64,000 nucleotides of DNA from Pseudoalteromonas luteoviolacea NCIMB 1942 (GTDB taxonomy: Bacteria > Pseudomonadota > Gammaproteobacteria > Enterobacterales > Alteromonadaceae), in NCBI RefSeq assembly GCF_001625595.1, contig NZ_AUXT01000150.1, positions 62,001 through 126,000 on the forward strand, read 5' to 3'. Numbering within the stretch: position 1 is the stretch's first letter; the number at the start of each line of letters is the position of its first letter. The position numbers and the translations under genes are program-made. Positions 1 through 7,997 of this stretch are shown here, piece by piece. The notes below the pieces were generated by a model that was given only the letters and a program-made list of their open reading frames with translations, did no database searches and was not told the origin of the DNA.

Positions 1-220
1 AATTGATGCAAAGTGGATAACTGATCTTGAAGTCGCATACCAGTATAACGAGCAATGGCGCTTCGCTATTGGTGCAAACAACTTGTTTGATCAATACCCA
101 CAAGATACGGTTGGCAACATTGGGTTTAGTAACTTTAATCAAATCTTCCCTTATTCAGCATTCTCGGCGTACAACACTGATGGCCGCTTTGTTTATGGCA
201 AGGTCGCTTTCAACTTTTAA
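1..220 (+). CDS. TonB-dependent receptor, C-terminal fragment (cut by window edge)
   Basis: Only the last 72 codons are present. Reading from base 2 gives an open frame that ends at TAA 218-220. The peptide has the alternating pattern of outer-membrane beta strands, includes the late-barrel signature GANNLFDQYP (compare the usual N-L-F-D-x-x-Y motif of TonB-dependent receptors), and finishes in the aromatic C-terminus VAFNF expected for BAM recognition. The substrate cannot be inferred because the plug domain lies outside the window. It lies upstream of the small peptide gene at 544, on the same strand, with two competing inverted repeats between them. The family call is fairly secure; specificity is unknown. 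Confidence 0.85.
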   Translation, partial: IDAKWITDLEVAYQYNEQWRFAIGANNLFDQYPQDTVGNIGFSNFNQIFPYSAFSAYNTDGRFVYGKVAFNF

Positions 221-223
221 GTA

Positions 224-263
224 AGCCCCTCTTACGCCAGCTCTACAAAATAGGGGCTGGCGT
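224..263 (+). other. Two overlapping, mutually exclusive inverted repeats after the receptor
   Basis: AGCCCCT (224-230) can pair with AGGGGCT (252-258). ACGCCAGC (234-241) can pair with GCTGGCGT (256-263). The two 3' arms share bases 256-258, so only one hairpin can form fully. There is no T-run after either arm. They could act as a weak terminator or 3'-end stabiliser for the receptor mRNA. Confidence 0.4.
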
Positions 264-543
264 ACTCGCTTCGCCATTAGCAAGCACATAAAGGCTAATA
301 CCGAAGTTGCAAATATTGGTATTAATCTAAGCTTCTTACCCCTACATAAACCACTTTTCATATTTGAATAAAAAACACACTTGCATTTTTTTCACCCTCC
401 ATGATACAAATAAATTAATAAGGAGGTTGGGATCAAACTTTTAGGTTTTTATTTGATCTTAGTAGTCTATTTGACCACAAGGCTATTTTCCATAAAGTCT
501 TTAAAAATAAAGTTATTCTATTTAAAAAAGAAGGAAATTTATA
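264..543 (+). other. AT-rich intergenic stretch before the small peptide gene
   Basis: No convincing coding frame is seen. The stretch is AT-rich toward the peptide gene and must hold its promoter, but no promoter can be assigned with confidence. A purine-rich ribosome-binding site (AAGAAGGAAA) lies just before the ATG at 544. Confidence 0.4.
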
Positions 544-735
544 ATGAACCTAAAATTAAGTAAAAAAAGCATCAAAAAGCTAACTGCCGACAAAAACTCC
601 CTTCCTCTAGAAGCTACACCTCAAGTAGGCGGTGCAGCACATGTGAGCGTTGTAATATGCAATACAGATGACATCTGCTGGACACAACGCGGGGATGGAC
701 AAGCTTGCCAAATATATACTCACCACTGTAACTAA
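544..735 (+). CDS. Small GG-leader peptide, probable RiPP (lanthipeptide-like) precursor
   Basis: This 63-residue peptide has a Lys/Leu-rich N-terminal half (MNLKLSKKSIKKL), then TPQVGGA, with the double glycine at residues 29-30, then a short tail rich in Cys, Thr, His and aromatic residues. Cysteines are at 39, 45, 55 and 62, with several Thr and Ser nearby. A basic leader plus a GG cut site plus a Cys/Thr core is the architecture of ribosomally made, modified peptides. The leader resembles those I recall from short precursors in Bacteroidetes and marine Gammaproteobacteria. A good ribosome-binding site precedes the ATG and a weak hairpin follows. No modifying enzyme or exporter gene is in the window; they could lie to the left. 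A bacteriocin-like or other secreted small peptide is the main alternative. Confidence 0.6.
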   Translation: MNLKLSKKSIKKLTADKNSLPLEATPQVGGAAHVSVVICNTDDICWTQRGDGQACQIYTHHCN

Positions 736-758
736 ATAATATTCTGGAATATTAGCTT

Positions 759-780
759 CAAGCCTTCTTAAGGGGGCTTG
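759..780 (+). terminator. Weak hairpin after the small peptide gene
   Basis: CAAGCC (759-764) pairs with GGCTTG (775-780) about 25 bases after the peptide stop codon. The following bases are only moderately T-rich, so termination strength is uncertain. Confidence 0.4.
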
Positions 781-972
781 TTATATGTAAATTAAATCAA
801 TTGATTATATACCACGATAAAAAACGGGTATAATTCATCTCACTTAAAGACTACAAAGCAGAGATTTATAATATCGCTTGATTAGCCCCTTTTACAATTT
901 TCTAAATCTACGACTCAAAATAAGATCACACATTAAAGTTAAAAATTCTTATATAAGAAAAGCTAGAAATAT

Positions 973-1381
973 TTAATCTAGATAAACTGTCATAAAGCTT
1001 ATCTTGCTATGCCAGCCTAAACATCCACCTAAATGGATGATGGCTTTGTTAAGATGGGTATTTATAAATTGAGAGTTGCTACTTTCTAATGCATCTCCTT
1101 CATAATCCAAGCCAGACATGGACTGTACTAAAAGTTCATAATTTGTGTTTAACATCTCAGTCTTCTGTGCATCTTGAGCGCTCGCGATTTGCTCTTCAAT
1201 TTGAGACTAAATCAAGTTGAGTGCCTGAAGTAATTTTAAATACTGAGGGTTTCACCAGAAGCGTCTAGCGTTGCCACAAGGTCTCCGCCACGACGCGACC
1301 AACTTAAATCTTCAGCTTTGACATCCGCTTTAAAGACCAATTTGTCAACATCATTTGCACCATAACTTCCAAAAAGCGACT
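973..1381 (-). pseudogene. Degraded remnant of an RTX / haemolysin-type calcium-binding protein
   Basis: Reading the minus strand from 1381 to a stop at 1236-1238 gives DVDKLVFKADVKAEDLSWSR followed by GGDLVATLDASGETLSI. This matches the pattern of the haemolysin-type calcium-binding-related repeat (D-x-L-x-F, then A-E-D-L-x-x-S-R, then G-x-D-L-V). A shifted frame continues with SGTQLDL. A further frame then gives Q-I-E-E-Q followed by LVQSMSGLDYEGD, which recalls the LVQAMA-type C-terminal tail of long RTX proteins, ending at 973. At least two frame changes are needed to join the pieces, and no start codon or N-terminal part exists upstream. I infer a decayed tail. A genuine small gene for the last 60 codons (973-1155) is possible but less likely. 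Confidence 0.5.
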
Positions 1382-1456
1382 AATAATAAAACTGAATACT
1401 CCAATTAATAATAAGCGTAGCAACCTTAACTAAAATAAATCTAAATTTATATTGTG

Positions 1457-2743
1457 CTAGTTGGCATTAAAATAATCATGTGTGCCATGTGCTTCGATTG
1501 CCAATGTCAGCCTTTCTAACGCCTGCGCATAAATCGCATCTCGCATGTCGATATTGGTACTGACATGGCGCTGCCAGCCTTGCTCAAAAGCTCTGTGAAT
1601 ATAGTCAGAAAGTTTAGTTGTAACTTGCTCTTCACTCCAAAGCTCACCTTGGCGATTTTGGCACCACTCGAAATAACTGACAATCACCCCCCCAGCATTG
1701 GCGAGTATATCGGGAATAACAAACACCCCCTTCTCGTGCAATATACTGTCAGCAGCAGCGCTGACTGGCCCGTTGGCTATTTCCACAATCGTGCCTGCTT
1801 TTACCAAACCGGCATTTGACTCAGTTATCACACCCGCGACCGCTGCTGGGATTAAAATATCCACATCTAACGCTAACAGTTCTTCATTCGTCAACGCCTT
1901 GTGGCTGACCAGCTCACACACCGAGTTTTCGCAATATACGGCTTTAAGTTGCCTACTCTTTTGCTTTTCATACAGGATGCTTAAAATATCTAGACCGTCA
2001 GGTGAATAGATTGCCCCTTTTGAGTCACTAACAGCAACAACCTTATATCCCGCCTTTTGCAGTAAAATTGCGCATTGTGCTCCGCCATTACCGAACCCTT
2101 GAACAGCTACAGTCTGATTGTGTCTCTGCCACTTTCTCTTTTTAGCCAATGCTTCTATGCACAGAAAGGCACCTGTTCCCGTTGCTCCAGAGCGCCCAAC
2201 ACTGCCTCCAAATACCAGTGGCTTACCCGTGATGACATCGGGTGCTTTGACGCGTTTAATGGTCTCATACTCGTCCATCATCCAACCCATCACACGTTCG
2301 TTTGTATACATATCAGGTGCTGGAATATCTGTCTGGGGGCCAATGAAGTCAGCCATAGCCCTGACATAAGAACGGGAAAGTCGCTCTAATTCGAGCGCAG
2401 ACAACGATTTTGCATTAACAGAGATGCCACCCTTTGCTCCACCAAACGGCACATTCACAGCAGCACATTTCAAAGTCATCCATAGCGCTAAGGCTTCTAC
2501 TTCGCTTTGATCAACACTGGGGTGAAAACGGATCCCCCCTTTGGTGGGCCCGAGTAAACTATTATATCGACATCGGTATGCTTTAAAATAGGCGGACTCG
2601 CCATTATCTTTCCTGATAGAGATATAGCTCGTTAAGGTGCATAGAGGTTGGCTCAACGCCTGAAGTGTATGACTAGAAATATTAAGATGCTTAGCAATAG
2701 TGCTCAAACGCACCAACGCGTCCGCCAGCAGATCATTGTCCAT
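1457..2743 (-). CDS. Glu/Leu/Phe/Val dehydrogenase family protein (probable glutamate dehydrogenase)
   Basis: This 428-residue protein should interconvert glutamate and 2-oxoglutarate plus ammonia with NAD(P) in the cytoplasm. The N-terminal substrate domain has the conserved G-P-x-K-G-G-I-R-F-H-P stretch, the catalytic-lysine motif PFGGAKGGI, and the PAPDM motif carrying the catalytic Asp. The C-terminal Rossmann domain has VQGFGNGG. Length matches the roughly 420-residue catabolic RocG/GudB type better than the about 447-residue E. coli GdhA. The C-terminal N-A-G-G-V segment of this family is visible (NAGGVIVSYFEW). It stands alone, with helD upstream on the same strand and 84 bases between. 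Cofactor preference and the exact amino acid are inferred, not shown. Confidence 0.85.
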   Translation of the reverse strand: MDNDLLADALVRLSTIAKHLNISSHTLQALSQPLCTLTSYISIRKDNGESAYFKAYRCRYNSLLGPTKGGIRFHPSVDQSEVEALALWMTLKCAAVNVPFGGAKGGISVNAKSLSALELERLSRSYVRAMADFIGPQTDIPAPDMYTNERVMGWMMDEYETIKRVKAPDVITGKPLVFGGSVGRSGATGTGAFLCIEALAKKRKWQRHNQTVAVQGFGNGGAQCAILLQKAGYKVVAVSDSKGAIYSPDGLDILSILYEKQKSRQLKAVYCENSVCELVSHKALTNEELLALDVDILIPAAVAGVITESNAGLVKAGTIVEIANGPVSAAADSILHEKGVFVIPDILANAGGVIVSYFEWCQNRQGELWSEEQVTTKLSDYIHRAFEQGWQRHVSTNIDMRDAIYAQALERLTLAIEAHGTHDYFNAN

Positions 2744-2827
2744 TTCTCGCTCGCTATGTTGATCTCTTAAATCAACTTTAGTCGTCGAATTCTAACTTTG
2801 CGAGCTTTTACAAAACCGATAGTTAGC

Positions 2828-4807
2828 TTATAGCTGTTCTGCAATTTCAGTGATAAAACGACTAGGCTCTTTGGGCGACATGATAAACGCACACTTTTTT
2901 GCCCTTGTCAGTGCGACGTAAAATAGACGCCGCTCTTCTGCATAAGGAAAGGCTTCCAGTGCAGGCAAGAACGCATCTATTACTTTGTCGGTTGTCTGTT
3001 TCGTTGGCACACTCTTATCAAGCCCTATGATGATTGTGTAATCCGCTTCTTTCCCTTTTGCAGCATGGAAGGTCATTGACTTTATATCGATGGTTTTGAA
3101 TTGTTTATTTAGCTTTTCAATCGTTTGATTATCAGTTAACTGTTTGTGGTAACGAGCCAGTATCATGACAGAGCAATGAGACGTTGTTTTAGCTAACTCA
3201 GATAATTTTGCATACACTAAATCGTTTTGCTGATCGTGCTCAATAACCACTGATGGTCCATCTGACAAGACCTGTGCTCTTACTTGCTTAACAATTTGCT
3301 GAGGGTTTTGGCAAACAAAGTCACTGGCCAAATCCAAAAGTTCTTGAGGATAGCGGAATGTTTTGTCGAGCTGCATCACAGTAGATGGCCCAAAGTGTTG
3401 CGAAAAATGCGTTGTAAGTGACAGATCAGCACCACTAAAACGATATATCGATTGCCAGTCATCCCCTACAGCAAATAAGTGACTTCGATTGCGTTGTGCC
3501 AATAACGCTTTGACCAATTCCGCTCTGGCAGGCGAAATATCCTGAAATTCATCCACCAAAACATGCAGCCACTCACTTTTGTATTGCCCACTTTTAACGT
3601 ATTTAGTCGCATTACTGATCATATCATCGTAGTCAATTGCATGTTCATTATTGAGATACAGCTGATATTCAGTCAGTACGGGCCTAAAAACTAAAAGGTA
3701 AAGCTCAAACTCAGATTCAATTTGTTGTATATGCCCAGACCCTACGCTGCGACTTTGCTTATATAAACTAATTAAATCGCTGAACTGCTTGACCAGCTTG
3801 CTCAAATAAGGAGCTGTGAAGTCAACCTCAACTTCGCGCACATCGACATTAAAACTGTCTTTCAGTAGCGCAAGTAAATTATTCGAAAAGTCACGGTCTT
3901 GGCAAAGAGATTGAAGCGTCTCGAGAAGAAATTGGTGCTTTTGATGTGCATCGTTGCTCAACTGAGACAGCTGTGGTGCCTTTCCTTCTACCTCTGTGAG
4001 AATCCGAATGCCTAAACTATGAAAAGTACGGCAAGTAACAGATAGCTGTGCATCTGATAATCGAGACTGCATTTCATTGGCCGCCTCTTTACCATAAGCT
4101 AACATCAGAATTTGCGACGCGTCAGATACTCCGGCTGAAATTAGGTAGCCGGCTTTGGCTATCATGACACTCGTTTTGCCAGTACCCGCACCCGCCAATA
4201 GTAATTGCCGTTCATCAATAACAACACATGCTCGCCTTTGTGCAATCGTTAAAGGCTGCCCGGCAATTCGGTCAAAAAAACCTCCATAATCTGCGAGTTG
4301 TTTGGCTATGAACGCTTCTCTGAAGTCATCAACATCTTGTGGCTGCCAAGTATGCACTTCCTCAAGGGTATAGCGGGTTTGAACAAAGTAAGCTTCTAGC
4401 CTTTGATCCATCGACCAAGTGAGCCAATGTTCCGCCAGTTCTTGTGCCATCTCTTTTGCGGTTTTAAGTAGCCCATGGGACAAATAACGTCGCTCTAGCA
4501 AAGCTTCAATCTTTGCGATACTTTGGCGCAATTTAACCATGTGTGATGTGAGCCAAAACTTTTGTAGTTCAAACTGGGCGTGGTCCAGATCACTGTCTTT
4601 GATACGTATTTTAATCCGTGTATCTGGCATAAAGATTTGAATTTTGGGTGTAATTTTACCCTCGAGGATTAGCGGAGGTTGCAATTGCGACTGCCACGTA
4701 TATAGCTTTTTACCAAGCTTACCTTCTATCACGATTCCTTTACTAGAAACGGTCATTGAAGTGATCCCATCCATAATTTTGGACAGCGGGTGAACTATAA
4801 ACTGCAT
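2828..4807 (-). CDS. helD: DNA helicase IV (UvrD/Rep superfamily 1)
   Basis: This 659-residue protein aligns by eye with E. coli HelD (684 residues) along its whole length. It has the HelD-type N-terminal domain, then AQRRACVVIDERQLL and Walker A AGAGTGKTS near residues 204-212. Motif II is LVDEFQDISPARAEL and motif III is FAVGDDWQSIYRFSGA; motif IV lies near LDKTFRYP. Late motifs are TFHAAKGKEADYTIIIGL and EERRLFYVALTRAKK. It is an ATP-driven 3'-5' DNA helicase thought to act in recombination and repair. It ends 84 bases before the glutamate dehydrogenase start and is separated from the receptor downstream of 4960 by a terminator. The assignment is firm. Confidence 0.9.
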   Translation of the reverse strand: MQFIVHPLSKIMDGITSMTVSSKGIVIEGKLGKKLYTWQSQLQPPLILEGKITPKIQIFMPDTRIKIRIKDSDLDHAQFELQKFWLTSHMVKLRQSIAKIEALLERRYLSHGLLKTAKEMAQELAEHWLTWSMDQRLEAYFVQTRYTLEEVHTWQPQDVDDFREAFIAKQLADYGGFFDRIAGQPLTIAQRRACVVIDERQLLLAGAGTGKTSVMIAKAGYLISAGVSDASQILMLAYGKEAANEMQSRLSDAQLSVTCRTFHSLGIRILTEVEGKAPQLSQLSNDAHQKHQFLLETLQSLCQDRDFSNNLLALLKDSFNVDVREVEVDFTAPYLSKLVKQFSDLISLYKQSRSVGSGHIQQIESEFELYLLVFRPVLTEYQLYLNNEHAIDYDDMISNATKYVKSGQYKSEWLHVLVDEFQDISPARAELVKALLAQRNRSHLFAVGDDWQSIYRFSGADLSLTTHFSQHFGPSTVMQLDKTFRYPQELLDLASDFVCQNPQQIVKQVRAQVLSDGPSVVIEHDQQNDLVYAKLSELAKTTSHCSVMILARYHKQLTDNQTIEKLNKQFKTIDIKSMTFHAAKGKEADYTIIIGLDKSVPTKQTTDKVIDAFLPALEAFPYAEERRLFYVALTRAKKCAFIMSPKEPSRFITEIAEQL

Positions 4808-4921
4808 GCAATCTTCAAGCTAATCTTAATATTACCAAGAGTTTAGGGGAATCTTGCGAGACTGTCATGCCCAATCCTTCTAGATAGCCCAATTAACCGT
4901 ATAACCGCTTGTATTGCAGAA

Positions 4922-4947
4922 TAAAAAAGGCCGGTAATTACCGACCT
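4922..4947 (-). terminator. Intrinsic terminator after the TonB-dependent receptor
   Basis: AGG(C)CGGTAA pairs with TTACCG(A)CCT with one internal mismatch, followed on the minus strand by six T. It lies about 13 bases past the receptor stop codon and ahead of helD. Confidence 0.75.
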
Positions 4948-4959
4948 CAATTAAATGAA

Positions 4960-7146
4960 TTAGTCTAACCAGAAGTCTTTTCTGAATTTAAGACCGAACT
5001 CACTTCTGTCATTGCTGCGCATAACCCCAACAAAGCCAGATTGCTGTAGACGACCTACATCGTATACCTCATTAAACACATTCTCGCCATACAGCGTTAT
5101 CTCAGTATCACCCTCACTGTTGGTGTAAGAGATATTAAAACCAAATAGCTCACGTGACTCAATGAACTCGTTAGGGTTGTTCACAGATTGGCCTTGCATA
5201 TCTGAACGATATGAATAGCTAGCATTAACCGCCACAGTCGCGCCAGACGCCATATCAATAAAATATGAAGGGGCAACCATTACCGTCCAACGTGGCGTTA
5301 GAGCTGGTGCATTTCCTACTGTGATACCTTGAACACCGTCATCAACATGTGTGATTTCAGAGTCTAAGTAACCAACAGAACTGCGAATTGTAAAGTCATC
5401 AGTAAGGGCAACTGTTGTCTCTAGTTCGATACCTTGTGCACGAGACTCGCCCGCGTTTTCGATGTATGTATTGAAGCCGTTCGATGGATCATTAAAAGGC
5501 AACGCTAAATCAGTATAGTCAGTCACAAATAATGCTAGCATCATTGAAACTTGGTCATGTACCTGCCCTTTGAAACCAATCTCATAGTTTAGCGCTTTTG
5601 TTTCATCAAATGATACAAATGCGTCCGCACCACCAAATGGACGTGGAGGGAAACCACCACTTTGGTAACCTTTTTGAATCTGCGCGTAAACATTCATATC
5701 ACGATTCAATTGATATGCGACGTTCACATCCCAAGTAACTTCGTCGAACTTAGCCTGTGCACCTTTTTTGAAGTACCTGAAATCAGCAAATGCATCTTTC
5801 TCATCTTCCGAGTAGCGCAAACCACCACCTAAACTCAGCTTTTCTGTAACGTCAAAGCTCGCATTGAAGTAGGCTGCATATGAATCTGTTTCTTGGTCAA
5901 TACGGAAACGACCGTAGTTACCCGGTACGCTAAATGGACTAAATACATAAGGTGCAGACTCTGTAAAACCATCTTCGTTGAAGTAATAAAGGCCAGACAC
6001 AAAGTCCCAAGAATCGAACGTACCGTTTAGTTGAAATTCAATTGAGAACTGATCTGCACCACCTTCTTCTGGAAATTCAGATAAGTGTAGTGGTGAAGCA
6101 TCATCATCCAAACCACCTGTATAGTCAGAGCCGCGCTTACTGGTGATGAATTTTACCGCATACTCGTCACTTACCTGCCAATCAGCGATCACTGAAGCGC
6201 CCCAGCCAGAGTAATCAGTGCTTTCGATCCCAGCAACTGTCGTACCCAAGTCATCAGGGTTCTCAGGTAATAAGCTCGCATTGAGTAACGGGAAGTCACC
6301 ATTGTTTGGGTCATTTGGATCCAAGCCACCTGTTAACTCTATTGTATAAGGAGACTGTCCTGACTCATTCTCTACCGCATCCACTGCCACATTTAGGCTA
6401 AAGTCACTGCTAGGCTGCCACTTGATAGCAAAGCGACCGCTCATCTCTTGCTCTTCGCCAATTTCTTTTTCTGGCGCAGCAAGGTTAACGGCACGGCCTA
6501 CACCGTCACGCTCTTTGTATGACGCATTTGCGGCAAAGCTCCACTCGTCGTTAATAGTTTGATTCGTATAAATATCACCACCTAAACGGCCGCGAGAGCC
6601 AACTTTTGATTCAATACGTACAACGTCTTCTGAACCGGGCTTTTTAGTAATGATGTTTACAGCACCACCAAGCGTATTACGGCCATAAAGTGTACCTTGT
6701 GGGCCACGTAGTACCTCGACACGCTCAATGTTAGGTAAAGACAAGTTAGAACCCATTTGACGGCCAAGATAGACACCATCTACGTAAACACCTACACCTG
6801 GGTCTGTAGTAATAATGTGATCTTGTAAACCAATGCCTCGAATGAAGACAGAAGCGTGCGCTGCATTACCAACACCATATCTTGTGATATTTAGGTTTGG
6901 AACAAATTTACCAATGTCATCTAGGTTGCTCATGTTGCCTTTTTCAATCGCGTCTGAGCCGATAGATGTGATCGCAGTTGGTGTTTCGAATAAACTCTCT
7001 GTACGTTTACGAGCAGTCACTTCGATTTTTTCAAAAGTATTCTTTTTTGCTTGCGCTTCTTCAGCAGCAAAGGAAGGTAAGCTCACTGCCGATAAAATGG
7101 CAGCGCTCAATGCAGATAGACCAACGCGTGGTAAAACTGTTCTCAT
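4960..7146 (-). CDS. TonB-dependent receptor (outer membrane)
   Basis: This is a 728-residue outer-membrane transporter driven by TonB. I chose ATG 7144-7146 because it begins a clean signal peptide (MRTVLPRVGLSALSAA, cut near SFAAEE) and has GGAG seven bases upstream. The frame is open 40 codons further upstream, but that part is not signal-like. After the signal comes the TonB box region (FEKIEVTARKR), then the plug domain with VFIRGIG, VYVDGVYLGR and VEVLRGPQGTLYGRNTLGG, then a 22-strand-type barrel. The C-terminus (RKDFWLD) lacks the usual final Phe. The VTARKR form is common in Alteromonadales receptors for carbohydrates and other nutrients, so the substrate is unknown. It is a single-gene unit with a leader hairpin and a terminator. 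Confidence 0.9.
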   Translation of the reverse strand: MRTVLPRVGLSALSAAILSAVSLPSFAAEEAQAKKNTFEKIEVTARKRTESLFETPTAITSIGSDAIEKGNMSNLDDIGKFVPNLNITRYGVGNAAHASVFIRGIGLQDHIITTDPGVGVYVDGVYLGRQMGSNLSLPNIERVEVLRGPQGTLYGRNTLGGAVNIITKKPGSEDVVRIESKVGSRGRLGGDIYTNQTINDEWSFAANASYKERDGVGRAVNLAAPEKEIGEEQEMSGRFAIKWQPSSDFSLNVAVDAVENESGQSPYTIELTGGLDPNDPNNGDFPLLNASLLPENPDDLGTTVAGIESTDYSGWGASVIADWQVSDEYAVKFITSKRGSDYTGGLDDDASPLHLSEFPEEGGADQFSIEFQLNGTFDSWDFVSGLYYFNEDGFTESAPYVFSPFSVPGNYGRFRIDQETDSYAAYFNASFDVTEKLSLGGGLRYSEDEKDAFADFRYFKKGAQAKFDEVTWDVNVAYQLNRDMNVYAQIQKGYQSGGFPPRPFGGADAFVSFDETKALNYEIGFKGQVHDQVSMMLALFVTDYTDLALPFNDPSNGFNTYIENAGESRAQGIELETTVALTDDFTIRSSVGYLDSEITHVDDGVQGITVGNAPALTPRWTVMVAPSYFIDMASGATVAVNASYSYRSDMQGQSVNNPNEFIESRELFGFNISYTNSEGDTEITLYGENVFNEVYDVGRLQQSGFVGVMRSNDRSEFGLKFRKDFWLD

Positions 7147-7221
7147 ATTTTCTCCAAAGGAATCGCCGTGTGTGTATTCAACCTGAGGAAGGTTGAAGTT
7201 ATGTCCAGCTAAAAATAGACA

Positions 7222-7247
7222 TAAAAAAAGATGCGCATCACGCATCT
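7222..7247 (-). terminator. Terminator-like hairpin in the receptor leader
   Basis: AGATGCG (7229-7235) pairs with CGCATCT (7241-7247). On the minus strand the hairpin is followed by seven T. It lies about 75 bases upstream of the receptor start on the same strand, and the next minus-strand gene already has its own terminator at 7518-7555. It could be a leader attenuator or a second terminator for upstream transcripts. Confidence 0.5.
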
Positions 7248-7517
7248 CTTTCCTCTGGAAGGTCATTATATGTATTTAGCGCTTCAATTGAAATAAAAAT
7301 ATCATAAATATTTTCATTTGCAAATTTATTACCTAGAAAGCACTTTATAAACACATAAATATTACAAGATATAAAATCAAAGAGTTTAAAATTCACTGTG
7401 ATTTATATACTGAACTTGCAGTAGGCGATTATGACAGGAGATTAATTACCGCGACCTTGTGGCTAAGTCAGGTTCATAGAAGTTGGAAGCTACATCATTG
7501 CTTTGCTTATTTTTAAG
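7248..7517. other. AT-rich intergenic stretch upstream of the receptor
   Basis: No coding frame or RNA gene is recognised. It is strongly AT-rich and should contain the minus-strand promoter of the TonB-dependent receptor. A short GC-richer patch around 7420-7500 has no feature that I can identify. Confidence 0.4.
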
Positions 7518-7555
7518 AAAAAAAAACCTGATGAACAATCTTGTTCATCAGGTTT
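7518..7555 (-). terminator. Strong intrinsic terminator after tRNA-Leu
   Basis: AAACCTGATGAAC and GTTCATCAGGTTT form a near-perfect long stem around a short loop at 7539-7540. The minus strand continues with a run of T. It ends the tpiA-secG-tRNA-Leu transcript. Confidence 0.85.
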
Positions 7556-7561
7556 CCTATT

Positions 7562-7647
7562 TGGTGCGAATGGGGGGACTTGAACCCCCACGAGCATAGC
7601 TCACCACCCCCTCAAGATGGCGTGTCTACCAATTCCACCACATTCGC
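7562..7647 (-). tRNA. leuU: tRNA-Leu (anticodon GAG)
   Basis: The minus strand folds as a class II tRNA with acceptor arm GCGAATG / CATTCGC, discriminator A and an encoded CCA (7562-7564). The D-arm contains TGGTAGACAC, the anticodon loop TTGAGGG gives GAG, a long variable arm follows, and the T-arm reads GGGGGTTCAAGTCCCCC. Its 5' end lies seven bases after the secG stop codon, the same secG-leuU arrangement as in E. coli, so it is probably cut from the secG transcript. Confidence 0.95.
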
Positions 7648-7654
7648 AAATATT

Positions 7655-7993
7655 TTATTTTGGTACGTCAGAATTCTCTTCTGAAGCAGGCACATCTGAT
7701 ACAGCTGGAACTGTAGTCGCCGCAGGTGCTTCTAAGTTCTCCCACTGGTCAGTTTGCTTAATTTGACCTGCTGTTAGGTTACCTAACGCAATACTTAGCA
7801 CGAAGAATACTGTTGCTAGTACTGTTGTAGTTTTTGTCATAAAGTTGCCAGCACCCGAAGAACCGAATACGGTAGCAGAAGCGCCTGCACCGAAAGACGA
7901 CCCCATATCGGCACCTTTACCTTGCTGGATTAGAATCATTCCAATTAATGCTAATGCAACAACTAAATAGACAACCAAAAGAATCTCGTACAT
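7655..7993 (-). CDS. secG: Preprotein translocase subunit SecG
   Basis: SecG is the small auxiliary subunit of the SecYEG channel in the inner membrane. The 112-residue protein has two membrane segments (about residues 3-22 and 54-76) joined by the diagnostic loop IQQGKGADMGSSFGAGAS. An acidic, Ala/Val/Pro-rich tail extends past the usual end. It lies four bases after tpiA and is followed at once by tRNA-Leu(GAG), which supports a shared transcript. Confidence 0.95.
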   Translation of the reverse strand: MYEILLVVYLVVALALIGMILIQQGKGADMGSSFGAGASATVFGSSGAGNFMTKTTTVLATVFFVLSIALGNLTAGQIKQTDQWENLEAPAATTVPAVSDVPASEENSDVPK

Positions 7994-7997
7994 TTAC

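Noticed and set aside
155..361. Minus-strand open frame over the receptor 3' end
   Set aside because: It overlaps the receptor reading frame and the hairpin region, has no ribosome-binding site and no recognisable family.
2075..2389. Plus-strand open frames inside the glutamate dehydrogenase gene
   Set aside because: They are antisense shadows of a well-supported enzyme gene and show no family pattern.
7147..7266. Forty-codon N-terminal extension of the TonB-dependent receptor
   Set aside because: It reads through the terminator-like hairpin and lacks signal-peptide character; the ATG at 7146 has a good GGAG and begins a proper signal peptide.
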